DNA from: Reyranella massiliensis 521
GTDB taxonomy: Bacteria > Pseudomonadota > Alphaproteobacteria > Reyranellales > Reyranellaceae
DNA length: 64,000 nt
Direction of reading: 5' to 3'
Assembly (NCBI RefSeq): GCF_000312425.1
Contig: NZ_HE997181.1
Location: forward strand, 2,440,989 to 2,504,988
Part shown: one piece after another, positions 10,001-18,189 of the stretch
Layout of the letters: every line of letters starts with the position of its first letter
How positions within the stretch are numbered: position 1 is the first letter of the stretch
The notes under the pieces: model-generated
Told to the model about the DNA's origin: nothing
The model's input: the letters and a program-made list of their open reading frames with translations, nothing else
Database searches by the model: none
Made by a program: the position numbers and the translations under genes

Positions 10001-11958
10001 GTGCCGCTGCCTGCCTTGGTGATGCCGCCGAGACCCGAGATCGCCGTCGCCAGCGTGACGTCGTTGCCGTTGGTATCGAAAGTGCCGCCGTTGATACCGA
10101 TCGCTTCCAGCCGTGGCGAAATGTCGATCGTGTTGCCGGTCGCCCACTGCACGCCGCCGCCGCTCAGGGTGACGTTGCCGGTGCCGAAATTGTCGAGCGT
10201 CGTGAAGTTGATCAGGCCGCCGATGATCGCCGTGCCACCCGTATAGGTGTTGGCACCGGTCAAGGTCAGCGTGCCGGTACCCTGCTTGATCAACCCGCCG
10301 TTGCCGCCGAAATCGTCGATGACGCCGGCGAAGGTCGTCGAGTTGGCCGTCCCCACGATCAGGCTGTTGTCGCCGAGGCGGACCGTTGAACCGGCGACGC
10401 CCTGGAGATCGTTGATCATCTGCTGGTTGAGGCAACCGCAGGAGATGTCGAAGACGGCGCCGTTGCCGGCCAGATTCACGATACTCGAACTGGAAATCGC
10501 CGAGTTGTCGTCCAGTTCCAGCACGGCATTTTCGTTGATCGTGGTGGCGCCAGTGTAGGTATTCACGCCGGAAAGTATCAACGCGGCGCCCGACGCCAGG
10601 GTGATCCCGCCGCCCGTGCCGCCACCGAGACCGCCGTCCTGGATGTTGCCGTAGTAGTCCCCGATGCCCGTGATGGTGAGCGTCTTCGAACCCAGCGCGA
10701 TCACGCTGCCCGTCAACGGGGCATCCGCGATACTGGAGACGGTGGCGCCGCCCGCGGTCAGCGAGATGTCGAACACTGTGCCCGACCCGCCCAGGAAGAT
10801 GACGGCCGACGAGGCGATGCTGCCGGAACCCGACAGTGCCAACGTGCCCGCGTTCACATTCGTGTCGCCGGTATAGTCGTTGTTGCCGCTCAGGATGAGC
10901 GTACCGCCGCCGGACTTGGTCAGGTCGCCCGCACCGGTAATCAGTCCGCTTTGTGTGAGTGTCGTTCCGTTCGCCACCTCGAAGGTTCCGCCGCCCGCAT
11001 TCAGCGTCGTCGAACGCAACATGGTGAACGTTGCCGTAGTCTGCAGCGTGCCGCCGCCGAAGGTGAGGCCGCCGTTTGTGCTTCCGAGACCGTTGTTTGC
11101 CGAGATCGAGATCGTGCCGGCGTTGATCGTCGTTCCGCCGGAATAGGAGTTGGAGCCCGACAGCGTCCAGGTGCCGGCGCCCGTTTTCAGGATCGAACCG
11201 CCGCCGGCTATGCTGCCGCTGAAGGTAGTGGACTCTCCGTTGCCACCGACCGCAAGCTGAACGGCTGAGTTGAAGGAGACAATTCCGCTTCCTGCAATGG
11301 ACCCCATGTCCGTGTTGGCTGTCGTGGTGACGACCAGTCTCGAACCGGAATTTAGCGTGAGTCTGGCCTGATCTCCCCTCGAGGTATCCCAGAGGGTGAT
11401 GTAGGCACTGCTGCCGCTCAAGGTAATTGTTGCATTGCCGAGCGAAGCGGTATGGCTAGCAGCTATGTCGACGTCGCCGGTGGCGACGACCGTGGCGTTT
11501 GCCGCCGTCGATGACCCGTTGAAGAAAAGATTGCCGCCGTCCGTGATTTCGAAGCGGGCATTCCCAGCGCCTGCCGAGTTGAAGAAGGAGATGTTGCTGC
11601 CGGACGTCGATGACGTGAGCGTCTGCACTTGCGCCGAATTGTTGGTGATACCAGTGCCCCGAAAGAAAAGAGCGCCTGTCACATTGACCGTGTAGGCTTT
11701 GGCGTCGCTGTCGAAGACGAACGCTCCGACATTTTGAATGTTCGAGATATCGACGATGGCAGAGGCCGTCGTGCCGGAGAATGTTGCTGTGCTGGAGGAT
11801 CCAGGTACCGACGCCGGATTCCAGTTGCTCGCCAGGGTGTAGTCGGAGGTTGTCCCCACCCAGGTTTGAGCGACTGCGTCCAACGGCGTCAGCGCCGTAG
11901 CGCCCAAAAGACACGCAACAGCCAACCGCGCCGTGCGCGCCATCTTCACGCTACGCAT
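4048..11958 (-). CDS. Giant autotransporter adhesin with PATR/beta-strand repeats
   Basis: A protein of about 2636 residues. The ATG at 11958 follows GGTGGGA and gives a good signal peptide (MRSVKMARTARLAVACLLG, cleavage near AVAQ); a TTG at 11973 is possible. The passenger is a very long series of autotransporter-associated beta-strand repeats of the form GxGTLTLTGxNTYxGxT, expected to fold as a beta-helix on the cell surface. The last ~280 residues are an autotransporter beta-barrel (starting near WGAWMSGLGGFG) ending in the aromatic residue typical of outer-membrane proteins (RMTW). The C-terminal half of the passenger holds near-identical 64-residue units. Likely an adhesin or biofilm factor; the receptor is unknown. 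It is a single-gene unit flanked by unrelated genes. Confidence 0.93.
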   Translation of the reverse strand: MRSVKMARTARLAVACLLGATALTPLDAVAQTWVGTTSDYTLASNWNPASVPGSSSTATFSGTTASAIVDISNIQNVGAFVFDSDAKAYTVNVTGALFFRGTGITNNSAQVQTLTSSTSGSNISFFNSAGAGNARFEITDGGNLFFNGSSTAANATVVATGDVDIAASHTASLGNATITLSGSSAYITLWDTSRGDQARLTLNSGSRLVVTTTANTDMGSIAGSGIVSFNSAVQLAVGGNGESTTFSGSIAGGGSILKTGAGTWTLSGSNSYSGGTTINAGTISISANNGLGSTNGGLTFGGGTLQTTATFTMLRSTTLNAGGGTFEVANGTTLTQSGLITGAGDLTKSGGGTLILSGNNDYTGDTNVNAGTLALSGSGSIASSAVIFLGGSGTVFDISLTAGGATVSSIADAPLTGSVIALGSKTLTITGIGDYYGNIQDGGLGGGTGGGITLASGAALILSGVNTYTGATTINENAVLELDDNSAISSSSIVNLAGNGAVFDISCGCLNQQMINDLQGVAGSTVRLGDNSLIVGTANSTTFAGVIDDFGGNGGLIKQGTGTLTLTGANTYTGGTAIIGGLINFTTLDNFGTGNVTLSGGGVQWATGNTIDISPRLEAIGINGGTFDTNGNDVTLATAISGLGGITKAGSGTLTFTAVNTYAGLTTVNGGTLALSGSGSVASSSGVDLAAAGATFDIAGSAGNQTIQDLSGVAGSIVALGNRTLTAGTANSTTFSGVIADNGLGGALGGSFIKVGSGVLTLEGVNTYTGATTISAGTLALANGGRISESAVVTVASGATFDISNNVFNNNIRTLAGAGTVQLGANVLRITDGSTEFSGTIDDGGNFGGIQIRGGTLTLSGTSTFSGPAEIRGGGTLALKGAGSMVNAGVNFVGGLGTGAFDISQTNSGASILGLIDTGGNGGIVALGAKELTITVGSPFFGGVIQDGGIGGGTGGSLRIASLALQILNGVNTYTGATTIEGNAALILEGNGSIATSSSLNLTGANAFFDIGCSCVSSVTVQNLSGVDSSYILLGANTLTVVSSVNTTFAGIIEPLGDTGGLTKTGSATLTLSGTNLYAGATTIASGTLALAGTGSIAASSGVALAAAGVTFDISASSGGQTIQDLSGVAGTFIVLGGNTLTVGTANSTTFSGSISGSGGLTKQGSGTLTLESISGFSGATTISSGTLALVGSGIISYSSVTVASGATFDVSGTSSSASLITDLAGSGTVKLGSIELVLDNATGTFSGTIVDAGPGVTRGALTIIEGSLTLSGVSTYGGVTQIYQGASLTLTGAGSIADTLYVAFSPSFAGGVATFDISGTTDGATVGGLRGSSGSGLSVVLGNQTLTITGTTGGFTGVISGSGGLVLAANAAQGLAGDNSYTGATMVGAGATLVLYDNGSVATSSGVNLAGAGASLDLSGASGGRTIQDLAGVAGSKISLGSNSLTVGTANDTTFAGVIADGGQEGGYEGSLVKQGSGTLILTGANTYTGGTTVLGGTLQGTTTSLQGNIVNNATVTFNQSTDGTYFGTMSGSGRLTLTGSGNVTLRGANTYSGGTVVSDGTLTGTTTSLQGAIENNARVVFDQATDGTYAGVMSGDGVLTKTGFGTLILTANNTYSGGTIISGGILQLGNGGTTGMIAGDVFNEGTLAFNRSDDIVFAGNISGSGDIAYMGPGTVTLTGTNTYSGGTAITGGTVQAGSDSAFGAAGTRLTLINGTLQATASFTIARPITLSAPGGTFDTNGNQLTLQGAISGSGALTKTGAGTLILDGVNTYRGGTTVSGGILQGTTSSLQRNIVNNASVVFSQSTDGTYGGNMSGTGGLTKSGSGNVTLTGSNSYTGGTTVSGGTLTGTTTSLQGNILNNAAVVFSQGTDGTYAGVMSGTGGLTKSGTGNLTLTGANSYGGGTTVSGGTLTGNTTSLQGNIANNAAVVFSQSTDGTYAGNMSGTGGFTKSGAGNLTLTGANTYSGGTVVSGGTLTGNSASLQGNIANNAAVVFSQSVDGTYAGNMSGTGGFTKNGAGNLTLTGTNSYAGGTVVSGGTLTGNSASLQGNIVNNAALVFDQTTNGTYAGAISGTGSLTKTGAGQLILTGNNVVGGGATVSAGLLTVNGSLTGNVAIGAGGMLGGSGTLIGQLTSNGGVLAPGNSIGTLNVTGNFVQTGGVYQVEVNSGGQNDKIVATGTAAIGGGATVQVLAASGTYQRNTTYTIVTATGGLTGTYSGVTSNLAFLTPSLSYDANNVYLLLFQTASAFASGAQTRNQYAVGTALDIASPTATGDFNTVLNALAGLDTQQGPAALDAISGQPYTGFGTVNIGASLVFMNTLGQQVGQARNGNGAGTTRVALAEACTVACDTQDLPKWGAWMSGLGGFGSVGGNTNAGTLTYNLGGAAIGVDYRLDPRFLVGLAVGYSSGRQWVNGFMGNGNADTYSAALYASFNQGGLYVDALAGYAYSDNRMQRVMAIPGLATRIASGQTGANQFLGQIEAGYRIGLLEAAQATITPFARFQTVAVSQNPFTESGAQSLNLGVAQQNTTSVRTIIGADLGANIPVGMERPLGVTIRLGWAHEYADTSRPITAAFAGAPAVPFTVYGAQPLRDAAVVGLGLNTQIGASTSIYARYDGEITGRDDTHAISAGLRMTW
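5700..6640 (-). repeat. In-frame 192-bp tandem repeats (about five units) in the autotransporter passenger
   Basis: A marker segment encoding the DGTYAG/FSQ region recurs at 5762, 5954, 6146, 6338 and 6530, exactly 192 bp apart each time. This equals 64 codons. Units share GGTLTG, SLQGNI, NNAAVVFSQ and MSGTGG, with scattered, mostly third-position differences. The regular spacing implies recent unit duplication by recombination or slippage. Confidence 0.92.
7193..7450 (-). repeat. Further pair of the same 192-bp autotransporter units
   Basis: The same marker recurs at 7193 and 7385, again 192 bp apart, separated from the main array by about 500 bp of more diverged passenger sequence. These look like older copies of the same unit. 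Confidence 0.75.
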
Positions 11959-12062
11959 TCCCACCGCCCCCAAACCCCACCACAGGCCTTGGGAGTCCCT
12001 CTAGCACATCAACTGTAATATGTCTCGCCCGATGCAACTAGGGCGGTTAGATTTGTTGCCGC

Positions 12063-12842
12063 TCAGTAGGTGCCGGGGTACTGGCCGCCATCCATCAGGA
12101 TGTTCTGGCCGGTCATGTAGCCGGCGTGGACGCTGCAGAGGAAGGCACACATCTTGCCGAATTCCTCGGCGGTACCGAAGCGGCCGGCGGGATGGGCCTT
12201 AGCGTTTGCCGCATACTCCTCCTCGAACTTGACCCCGGCCTTGGAGGCGCGCACGCGCATCGTGCCGCGCAGGCGGTCGGTATCGAAGGGGCCCGGCAGC
12301 AGGCCGTTGATCGTGACGCCGTTACGGATGGTCTTGCGCGCCACGCCGGCGACGAAGCCCGTGAGGCCGGATCGCGCGCCGTTGCTGAGACCGAGAATGT
12401 CGATGGGCGCCTTCACCGAACTCGACGTGATGTTGACGATGCGACCGAAGCCGCGCTTCATCATGCCGTCGACCGACGCCTTGATGAACTCGATGGGCGT
12501 CAGCATGTTGGCGTCGATCGCCTTGATCCAGTCGTCGCGGTTCCAGTCGCGGAAGTCGCCCGGCGGCGGGCCGCCGGCATTGTTCACGATGATGTCGGGC
12601 TCGGGGCAGGCCGCGAGGACCTGGTTGCGGCCGGCTTCCGTCGTCACGTCGACGGCGACCGCCGTCACCTTGACGCCGAACTTCCTGGCGATCTCGTCGG
12701 CCGTCGCATCGAGTTCCGACTTGGTGCGGGCGTTGATCACCAGATCGACGCCCTCTTCCGCCAGCGCCATCGCGCAGCCCTTGCCCAGTCCCTTGCTGGC
12801 CGCACACACGATCGCCTTGCGGCCTCTGATACCCATATCCAT
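12063..12842 (-). CDS. SDR-family protein with a degenerate catalytic motif
   Basis: A 259-residue Rossmann-fold protein of the short-chain dehydrogenase family. The nucleotide-binding motif ASKGLGKG is near residue 15, NNAGG near residue 89, and the serine region ITSSSVKAP near residue 140. The usual Y-x-x-x-K catalytic pair is missing: the matching place reads LSNGARSGL. The C-terminal GQNILMDGG motif is normal. Family knowledge: a beta-ketoacyl-reductase-like SDR subgroup is known that lacks the canonical tetrad, so this may be a natural subfamily rather than a decayed gene. Substrate unknown. It is a single gene between the autotransporter and a DUF2147 gene. Confidence 0.87.
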   Translation of the reverse strand: MDMGIRGRKAIVCAASKGLGKGCAMALAEEGVDLVINARTKSELDATADEIARKFGVKVTAVAVDVTTEAGRNQVLAACPEPDIIVNNAGGPPPGDFRDWNRDDWIKAIDANMLTPIEFIKASVDGMMKRGFGRIVNITSSSVKAPIDILGLSNGARSGLTGFVAGVARKTIRNGVTINGLLPGPFDTDRLRGTMRVRASKAGVKFEEEYAANAKAHPAGRFGTAEEFGKMCAFLCSVHAGYMTGQNILMDGGQYPGTY

Positions 12843-12877
12843 GACGTGTTCCTCTCGAAAGTAATCGGATTCTTACT

Positions 12878-12971
12878 GTCGTCCTGAGCGCAGCGAAGGA
12901 CCTCATCGCCGCACGCGACAGGAGTTCTCCGTTGCCAACGCCATGAGATCCTTCGCTGCGCTCAGGATGAC
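12878..12971. repeat. Intergenic palindromic repeat element with 26-bp inverted arms
   Basis: The left arm 12878-12903 and right arm 12946-12971 are complementary at nearly every position (core CCTGAGCGCAGCGAAGGA and its complement), separated by a 42-bp loop. It sits between two genes of the same strand. This core is a familiar dispersed intergenic repeat in many high-GC proteobacteria. It could fold in RNA between the DUF2147 and SDR messages, perhaps as a stabiliser or weak terminator. Confidence 0.8.
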
Positions 12972-12983
12972 GGGGGCGCCGCT

Positions 12984-13445
12984 TCAGTTCACGCGCGTCC
13001 AGAGCTGCGTTTCGCCGAACATCGGCGTGCCGACATAGCCGCGCAGGCGCAGCTTGCCGTCGGGTTGCAGGGTGATGTTGGCGTTGTAGGTCTTGCCGTT
13101 CTCGCCGTTGTAGATCTTGCCGTCCTCGAAGGCGTTGGGATCGGACGTGGCCTTGAAGCCCCAGATGAGCGGCATGCCGAGCACCTTGCGGCCGCGCAGC
13201 GCCGGGTTCTCGTTGCGATAGTCGGTGGCGGCGTCGGGTGCGACGACCTTCTTGTCCGGCCCCTTGGGATCGATGAGGCCGGCAACGAAACCGCAGATCG
13301 GGCCGTTCGCGGCATCGGGGCATGGCCCGATCTTGACCTGCGCCACGCCCGACGCGGTGAGCCACGTGCCGGCCACACCCTGCTGCGCCGAAGCTGTCGA
13401 CGCCAACAGGCCCAATACTGTAGCCAGAACCAACGTCTTCTTCAT
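12984..13445 (-). CDS. DUF2147 domain secreted protein
   Basis: A 153-residue protein with a clear Sec signal peptide (MKKTLVLATVLGLLASTASAQ). The mature part matches the DUF2147 pattern: GTWLT, a CPDAANGPICGFVAGL region with two cysteines likely to pair, NPALRGRKVLGMPLIWGF and the C-terminal YVGTPMFGETQLWTR. These are small periplasmic beta-barrel proteins of unknown function. The gene follows hdaA by 14 bp on the same strand, so it is probably co-transcribed, although the biological link is unclear. Confidence 0.88.
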   Translation of the reverse strand: MKKTLVLATVLGLLASTASAQQGVAGTWLTASGVAQVKIGPCPDAANGPICGFVAGLIDPKGPDKKVVAPDAATDYRNENPALRGRKVLGMPLIWGFKATSDPNAFEDGKIYNGENGKTYNANITLQPDGKLRLRGYVGTPMFGETQLWTRVN

Positions 13446-13459
13446 CGTCTTCCTCCCCC

Positions 13460-14143
13460 TCACGACGCTCCGCCGATTTCGGCCAGCACGTCGATGGCCA
13501 GCCGGCGGTCGATCTCGCGCCGTTCTGCCAGCGCACGCCGGTCGAGCGCGGCGACGACACGGCGGGCCGCTTCGGCCGAGCGTTCCATGCGCGACACGAG
13601 ATACTGCACGACACCCGCGCCGGCGTGCAATTGCCGGTCGGCGAGTTGCTTCAGGATGATCGAGCCCAGCAGATCGTCGTCGGGCGGCGCGACGGCAACG
13701 GCCGGTGCGGCCCGCAACCGCGACGCCAGATCCGGCAGGGCGATGGCCCAGCGCGCCGGCGGCTCCGGCGAGATCAGCAGCAGCGAGCCCCGCCGCTCGC
13801 GCATCAGATTGTAGAGGTGGAAGAGCGCCCGCTCCGGCGCGCGCTGCGCCTCCTCGATCACGATGGCGGGCGATGCGGCGGCCAGCTCGGTCAGGTCGGC
13901 GACGCTCTTGCCGTCGAGGTCGGTGCCTTCCATCGCGACCGCCCCGCTCTGCACGGCCCAGATACGGCCGAGATGGGTCTTGCCGCAGCCCGTGGGGCCA
14001 CTCAGCGACAGAGCCGGCGCGGGCCAGTCGGGCCAGCGATCGATCCAGGCCAGCGCCTCGCGATTGCCGTCGGCCACGACGAAGTCCTCGCGCGCATAGG
14101 TCGGCGGTGGAAGCGCGAGATCGAAGGTGAGTTGGTTCGCCAT
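13460..14143 (-). CDS. hdaA: DnaA-related regulatory ATPase HdaA
   Basis: A 227-residue DnaA-like AAA+ protein lacking the DNA-binding domain of DnaA. The N-terminus has QLTFDL (residues 4-9), matching the sliding-clamp-binding motif of Hda proteins. The P-loop GPTGCGKTHL is at about residues 49-58, followed by a Walker B region ending in IVIEEAQ. Family role: with the clamp it stimulates ATP hydrolysis by DnaA, preventing repeated replication initiation. Its position directly downstream of an AI-2E-family permease gene and near purM/purN is a common alphaproteobacterial arrangement, which supports the assignment. Confidence 0.88.
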   Translation of the reverse strand: MANQLTFDLALPPPTYAREDFVVADGNREALAWIDRWPDWPAPALSLSGPTGCGKTHLGRIWAVQSGAVAMEGTDLDGKSVADLTELAAASPAIVIEEAQRAPERALFHLYNLMRERRGSLLLISPEPPARWAIALPDLASRLRAAPAVAVAPPDDDLLGSIILKQLADRQLHAGAGVVQYLVSRMERSAEAARRVVAALDRRALAERREIDRRLAIDVLAEIGGAS

Positions 14144-14161
14144 GACGTTCCGGCTGGCCGA

Positions 14162-15232
14162 TCAGCTCGCGGTCCCGCGGTAGATGTCGCTCTCGCGGTA
14201 GCGCGCCAGGAGATGGCGCACGATCACGCCGGCCACAGCGGCCACCGGAACGGCCACCAGGACGCCGACGAAGCCGAACAGCGAGCCGCCCGCCAGCAGC
14301 GCGAACATGATCCACACCGGATGCAGCCCGACCCTATCCCCCACCAGCTTGGGCGAGAGCACGTTGCCTTCCAGCGTCTGGCCCACCAGGAACACCGCCG
14401 CGACCTTCGCGACGCCCATCCAGTCCGGCGGAAATTGCGCCAGCGCCATGCCGAGCGCCATCACCGCGCCGACGAACGTGCCGACAAAGGGAATGAACGA
14501 GATCGCGCCGGCGATGAGCCCGATGACCAGGCCGAACTGCAGGCCGACCAGCGACAGGCCGATTGCGTAGATCGAGCCCAATGCCAGGCAGACCAACGCC
14601 TGGCCACGCACATAGCCCGCAATCGCCGCGTTCGATTCACGAGCCAGCTTGCGGATCGTATCGGCATGGTCGCGCGGCAGGGCGCTGTCGATGGCCGCCA
14701 GCACCTTCTCCCAGTCGCGCAACAGGTAGAAGGTCACGACCGGCGTGATGAACAGCAGGCCCAGCAGGTTGATGATGGCGACGCCGCGCTGCGCGACGGT
14801 ACCGGCAATGCCGCCCGCGACCGCGAACGCCTTGCCGGCCCATTGCGTGGCCTCGGTCTGAAGATCGCTCAGGGTGAGCGGCGACAGGCCGAATCTCTCG
14901 CGCAACGGTTCGACCAGCGGCTGGATGCGCTCCGCCACCTTCACGATATATTCCGGCGTCTTGACGATCAGCGCCTGCAGCTGGCCGAACAGCGGCGGCA
15001 GGATCGCCATGAAGAAGCCCACGGCGATCAACGCCGCCACGATCGTCACGGCCGTCGTCGCCATGGTGCGAGACAAGCCCATCCGCTGCAGGCGCAGGAC
15101 GACGGGGTCAAGGAAGTAGGCCACCACCATGCCGACGACGAACGGCAGCAGGATGTCGTTCAGCAACCACAGGATCAGCAGGAAGGCGGCGGCCGCAATG
15201 ACCCAGAAACGCCAGCGGCCCGAGGAAGTCAC
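14162..15232 (-). CDS. AI-2E family transporter (PerM-like permease)
   Basis: A 356-residue membrane protein starting with GTG at 15232, whose first bases overlap the stop of the upstream gene (GTGA), a classic translational-coupling arrangement. About eight membrane segments are visible, with the family's long periplasmic helical stretch between the first and second hydrophobic groups and the motif FIPFVGTFVGA. Members export small molecules (autoinducer-2 in one case) or act as ion antiporters; the substrate here is unknown. A longer open frame continues to 16369 but its first part is only an out-of-frame reading of the DUF2066 gene. Confidence 0.88.
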   Translation of the reverse strand: MTSSGRWRFWVIAAAAFLLILWLLNDILLPFVVGMVVAYFLDPVVLRLQRMGLSRTMATTAVTIVAALIAVGFFMAILPPLFGQLQALIVKTPEYIVKVAERIQPLVEPLRERFGLSPLTLSDLQTEATQWAGKAFAVAGGIAGTVAQRGVAIINLLGLLFITPVVTFYLLRDWEKVLAAIDSALPRDHADTIRKLARESNAAIAGYVRGQALVCLALGSIYAIGLSLVGLQFGLVIGLIAGAISFIPFVGTFVGAVMALGMALAQFPPDWMGVAKVAAVFLVGQTLEGNVLSPKLVGDRVGLHPVWIMFALLAGGSLFGFVGVLVAVPVAAVAGVIVRHLLARYRESDIYRGTAS

Positions 15233-16323
15233 CGAGGCTGCAGGCGCCACTGGTCGGCGTCCTTGTCGAGCTGCAGGCCCGCCTGCGCCAGGATGCGCTG
15301 CAGTTCTTCGGGCGTGCCGAAATAGTCGAGGCGCAGTTCGGCGCGATCCGATTCGAGTTGCTTCACGGCCACGTTCTTGACCGCCGGCACCGAGCCCAGC
15401 CGCTGGCGAACCTGCACCCAGTCGCCCAGCGCGCGGATCGGCACGACGACATCGAGCGAGTCCTGCGAGTCGCGCCGCACGGTCGCAATGCCGCGCCAGT
15501 CCTCTTCGACCTTGGCATGCACCTTCTTGGCTGCATCGCCGAGCTGCGCGGCGTCGGCCAGCGACGTCTTGGCGATCTCGGTGCGCTGGCCGGTCTGCGT
15601 GTCGTAGCGCATGCCGCTCACGGTGAGCGGCCCGGACGCCTTGTCGCCTTCGACCGTCACCACGATGATGGTCGGCATGCGATAGCGCGCATTGAGCCGC
15701 GAGAGGGCCGAGATGTCGCCGACATAGGCTTCCTCGGGCGACATCGCGCCCTGGTCGGTCTGGTCGCCGCGCATCACGGTAACGGGCACCGCGCTGTTGG
15801 CGCCGCTGTTCGCGCCGTCGAGCTGCTGCCAGGCGTCGCGCCAGGGATTGCGGTCGTCCAGGGGCTGGAGGCCGTCCCGGCCCTTCCACAACGGCACGAT
15901 CAGCGCCGGCTTCTGGACCGTCTCGACGGTCTTGGCGCCGGCCCCGCTCATCCACGCCTTCACCTGGTCGGGCGCGAAGACGACGGTCAGCGTGCCGATA
16001 TAGCGGCCGGGCGCGGAACGCTCGCGCACGAATTCGACGCCGCGCACCATGCTGTCGAGCTGCGCCTCGCCGACCTGCGGCAAGCGGGCGCGGTCCTCCG
16101 GCGCCACCATACGATCCACAAGCATCTGCAGGGCCTTGCGGCGGGCATCGCGGATGCCCTGGTCGCGCGCCTTTATGGGGTCGGGGCCCGTGGCGTCGAC
16201 ATCGACGCCCTCGACGGTATACGCATTTGGAGCCTGCGCCAGGGCGGCTCCCGACAGGATGCCGGCAGCAAAGGCCGCGAGGAGCGCGGCGACAATCGTG
16301 GAGAACCAGCGTCCTATCGGCAT
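15229..16323 (-). CDS. DUF2066 domain-containing exported protein
   Basis: A 364-residue protein with an N-terminal signal or anchor (Ala-rich hydrophobic stretch of about 20 residues ending LAQAP) and the DUF2066 pattern, including [26 protein letters not shown] and repeated short strands. Function unknown; it is likely periplasmic. It diverges from purM across 44 bp and overlaps the AI-2E permease gene by 4 bp. The conserved neighbourhood suggests that the permease and this protein work together. Confidence 0.85.
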   Translation of the reverse strand: MPIGRWFSTIVAALLAAFAAGILSGAALAQAPNAYTVEGVDVDATGPDPIKARDQGIRDARRKALQMLVDRMVAPEDRARLPQVGEAQLDSMVRGVEFVRERSAPGRYIGTLTVVFAPDQVKAWMSGAGAKTVETVQKPALIVPLWKGRDGLQPLDDRNPWRDAWQQLDGANSGANSAVPVTVMRGDQTDQGAMSPEEAYVGDISALSRLNARYRMPTIIVVTVEGDKASGPLTVSGMRYDTQTGQRTEIAKTSLADAAQLGDAAKKVHAKVEEDWRGIATVRRDSQDSLDVVVPIRALGDWVQVRQRLGSVPAVKNVAVKQLESDRAELRLDYFGTPEELQRILAQAGLQLDKDADQWRLQPR

Positions 16324-16367
16324 TGCGGGGGTCCGGTTTTTGGCTATGTTCGCGCCACCTGTTTAGC

Positions 16368-17510
16368 ATGAATGAGCCCGGCTTGAAGCCCGACGCCCCT
16401 CACGACGATTCTCCCGACGCCGCCGCCGAAGCGCGCGGCCACAATCGACCGCCTCTGACCTACAAGGATGCGGGCGTCGATATCGATGCAGGCGACGCGC
16501 TGGTCGAGCACATCAAACCGCTCGCACGCAGCACGAATCGTCCCGGCGTCATGGGCGGGCTCGGCGGCTTCGGCGGCCTGTTCGATCTCAAGGCCGCGGG
16601 CTTCAAGGATCCCATCCTGGTGTCCGGCACCGACGGCGTCGGCACCAAGCTCAAGGTCGCCATCGAAGCGGCGGTGCCCGATACGGTCGGCATCGACCTC
16701 GTGGCGATGTGCGTGAACGACATCGTCGTGCAGGGCGCCGAGCCGCTCTTCTTCCTCGACTACTATGCGAGCGGCCGGCTCGACGTCGATGTCGGCCGCC
16801 GCCTCGTCGCAGGCATCGCCGAGGGCTGCCGGCGTGCGGGCTGCGCGCTGGTCGGCGGCGAGACGGCCGAGATGCCCGGCATGTACGCCGACGGCGACTA
16901 CGACCTCGCGGGCTTTTCCGTGGGCGCCGCCGAGCGCGACGCGCTGCTGCCGCGTGCCGACATTGCGGTCGGCGACGTCGTGCTGGGTCTCGCGTCGAGC
17001 GGCCCGCATTCCAACGGCTATTCGCTGGTCCGTCGCGTCGTCGAGCGCAGCGGGCTGAAGTATTCCGACAAGGCGCCCTTCGCCGGCACGTCGCTGGGCG
17101 AGGCGCTGCTGGAGCCGACGCGCATCTATGTGAAGCAGGTGCTGCAGGCAGTGCACGCGACCGGCGCGATCAAGGGCCTGGCTCATATCACCGGCGGCGG
17201 CTTGCCGGGCAACGTGCCGCGCTGCCTGCCGGACGGTCTGCGCGCCCGCCTCGACGCGCGGCGCTGGACGGCGCCCGCCGTGTTCCGCTGGCTGCATGAG
17301 GTAGGCCAGGTGCCGACCGACGACATGCTGCGCACCTTCAACTGTGGTCTCGGCATGATCGTCGTGACGGCAGCCGCCGATGCCGAGCGCGTGGCCAAGG
17401 CGCTGACCGACGCCGGCGAGACGGTGCATCACGTCGGCACCATCGAGCGCGCGCCGACCGACGAAGCCGACTGCGTCGTGGACCACGCCGACACTCTATG
17501 GCGAAGCTGA
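16368..17510 (+). CDS. purM: Phosphoribosylformylglycinamidine cyclo-ligase (PurM)
   Basis: A 380-residue AIR synthetase that closes the imidazole ring in purine biosynthesis using ATP. The hallmarks are [23 protein letters not shown], the glycine-rich [11 protein letters not shown] and the C-terminal [11 protein letters not shown]. The ATG at 16368 lies just before the conserved region; upstream in-frame codons overlap the divergent DUF2066 promoter region. An N-terminal extension of about 30 polar residues is longer than in E. coli. It overlaps purN by 13 bp, so the two successive purine enzymes are translationally coupled. Confidence 0.96.
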   Translation: MNEPGLKPDAPHDDSPDAAAEARGHNRPPLTYKDAGVDIDAGDALVEHIKPLARSTNRPGVMGGLGGFGGLFDLKAAGFKDPILVSGTDGVGTKLKVAIEAAVPDTVGIDLVAMCVNDIVVQGAEPLFFLDYYASGRLDVDVGRRLVAGIAEGCRRAGCALVGGETAEMPGMYADGDYDLAGFSVGAAERDALLPRADIAVGDVVLGLASSGPHSNGYSLVRRVVERSGLKYSDKAPFAGTSLGEALLEPTRIYVKQVLQAVHATGAIKGLAHITGGGLPGNVPRCLPDGLRARLDARRWTAPAVFRWLHEVGQVPTDDMLRTFNCGLGMIVVTAAADAERVAKALTDAGETVHHVGTIERAPTDEADCVVDHADTLWRS

Positions 17511-18148
17511 AGGTCGGCGTTCTGATCTCGGGACGCGGCAGCAACATGGCGGCGCTGATCCGCGCCGCCGAAGCCGCCGACTATCCCGCCGAGATCGCCT
17601 GCGTCGTGAGCAACAAGGCCGACGCGCCGGGCCTTGCGATCGCGGCGGCCGCAGGCGTGCCGACGGCGGTTGTCTCCCATCGCGACCATCCTGACCGCGA
17701 GGCGTTCGATCGTGCGGTCTCCGCGGAGCTGGAACGCCATGGCGTGGGCTTCGTGGTGCTGGCGGGCTTCATGCGCATCTTCAGCCCCTGGTTCCCCACG
17801 CGCTGGGCCGGACGGCTGATCAACATCCACCCGTCCCTGCTGCCGGCCTTCAAGGGCATGCACGTCCATCGCCAGGCGCTCGACGCCGGCGTGCGGCTGA
17901 GCGGCTGCACCGCGCATCTCGTGACGCCCGACCTCGATTCCGGGCCGATCATCGCGCAGGCGGCCGTGCCGGTACTGGCGGACGACACCGAGGAGACACT
18001 TTCAGCACGCATCCTGCGGCAGGAGCATCGGCTCTATCCGCTGGTGGTGCGCTGGTTTGCCGAGGGCCGGATCGTGGTCGAGGGCGAAAAGGTCGCGGTG
18101 AACGGCGTTCCGCCCGCGGCGACGCTCCTCTTCTCCCCTGAACACTAG
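17498..18148 (+). CDS. purN: Phosphoribosylglycinamide formyltransferase (PurN)
   Basis: A 216-residue GAR transformylase that transfers a formyl group from 10-formyl-tetrahydrofolate to glycinamide ribonucleotide. Seen are the GRGSNM phosphate-binding motif near the start, [10 protein letters not shown], the catalytic [12 protein letters not shown] motif and [13 protein letters not shown] with the catalytic aspartate. The ATG lies inside the 3' end of purM. The length is typical. It is followed within 45 bp by a small membrane-protein gene on the same strand. Confidence 0.96.
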   Translation: MAKLKVGVLISGRGSNMAALIRAAEAADYPAEIACVVSNKADAPGLAIAAAAGVPTAVVSHRDHPDREAFDRAVSAELERHGVGFVVLAGFMRIFSPWFPTRWAGRLINIHPSLLPAFKGMHVHRQALDAGVRLSGCTAHLVTPDLDSGPIIAQAAVPVLADDTEETLSARILRQEHRLYPLVVRWFAEGRIVVEGEKVAVNGVPPAATLLFSPEH

Positions 18149-18189
18149 TTCTGTATATAGTGGCCAACGCTTTTCATTGGGGACGAGAT

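Noticed and set aside
4081..10389. A 2102-codon open frame on the plus strand opposite the autotransporter
   Set aside because: It is the antisense shadow of a repetitive GC-rich gene; its translation is low-complexity with no domain, while the minus-strand frame has signal peptide, repeats and barrel.
14162..16369. A single 735-residue protein on the minus strand
   Set aside because: Only the part from the GTG at 15232 is the AI-2E permease; the earlier part is an out-of-frame reading of the DUF2066 gene.
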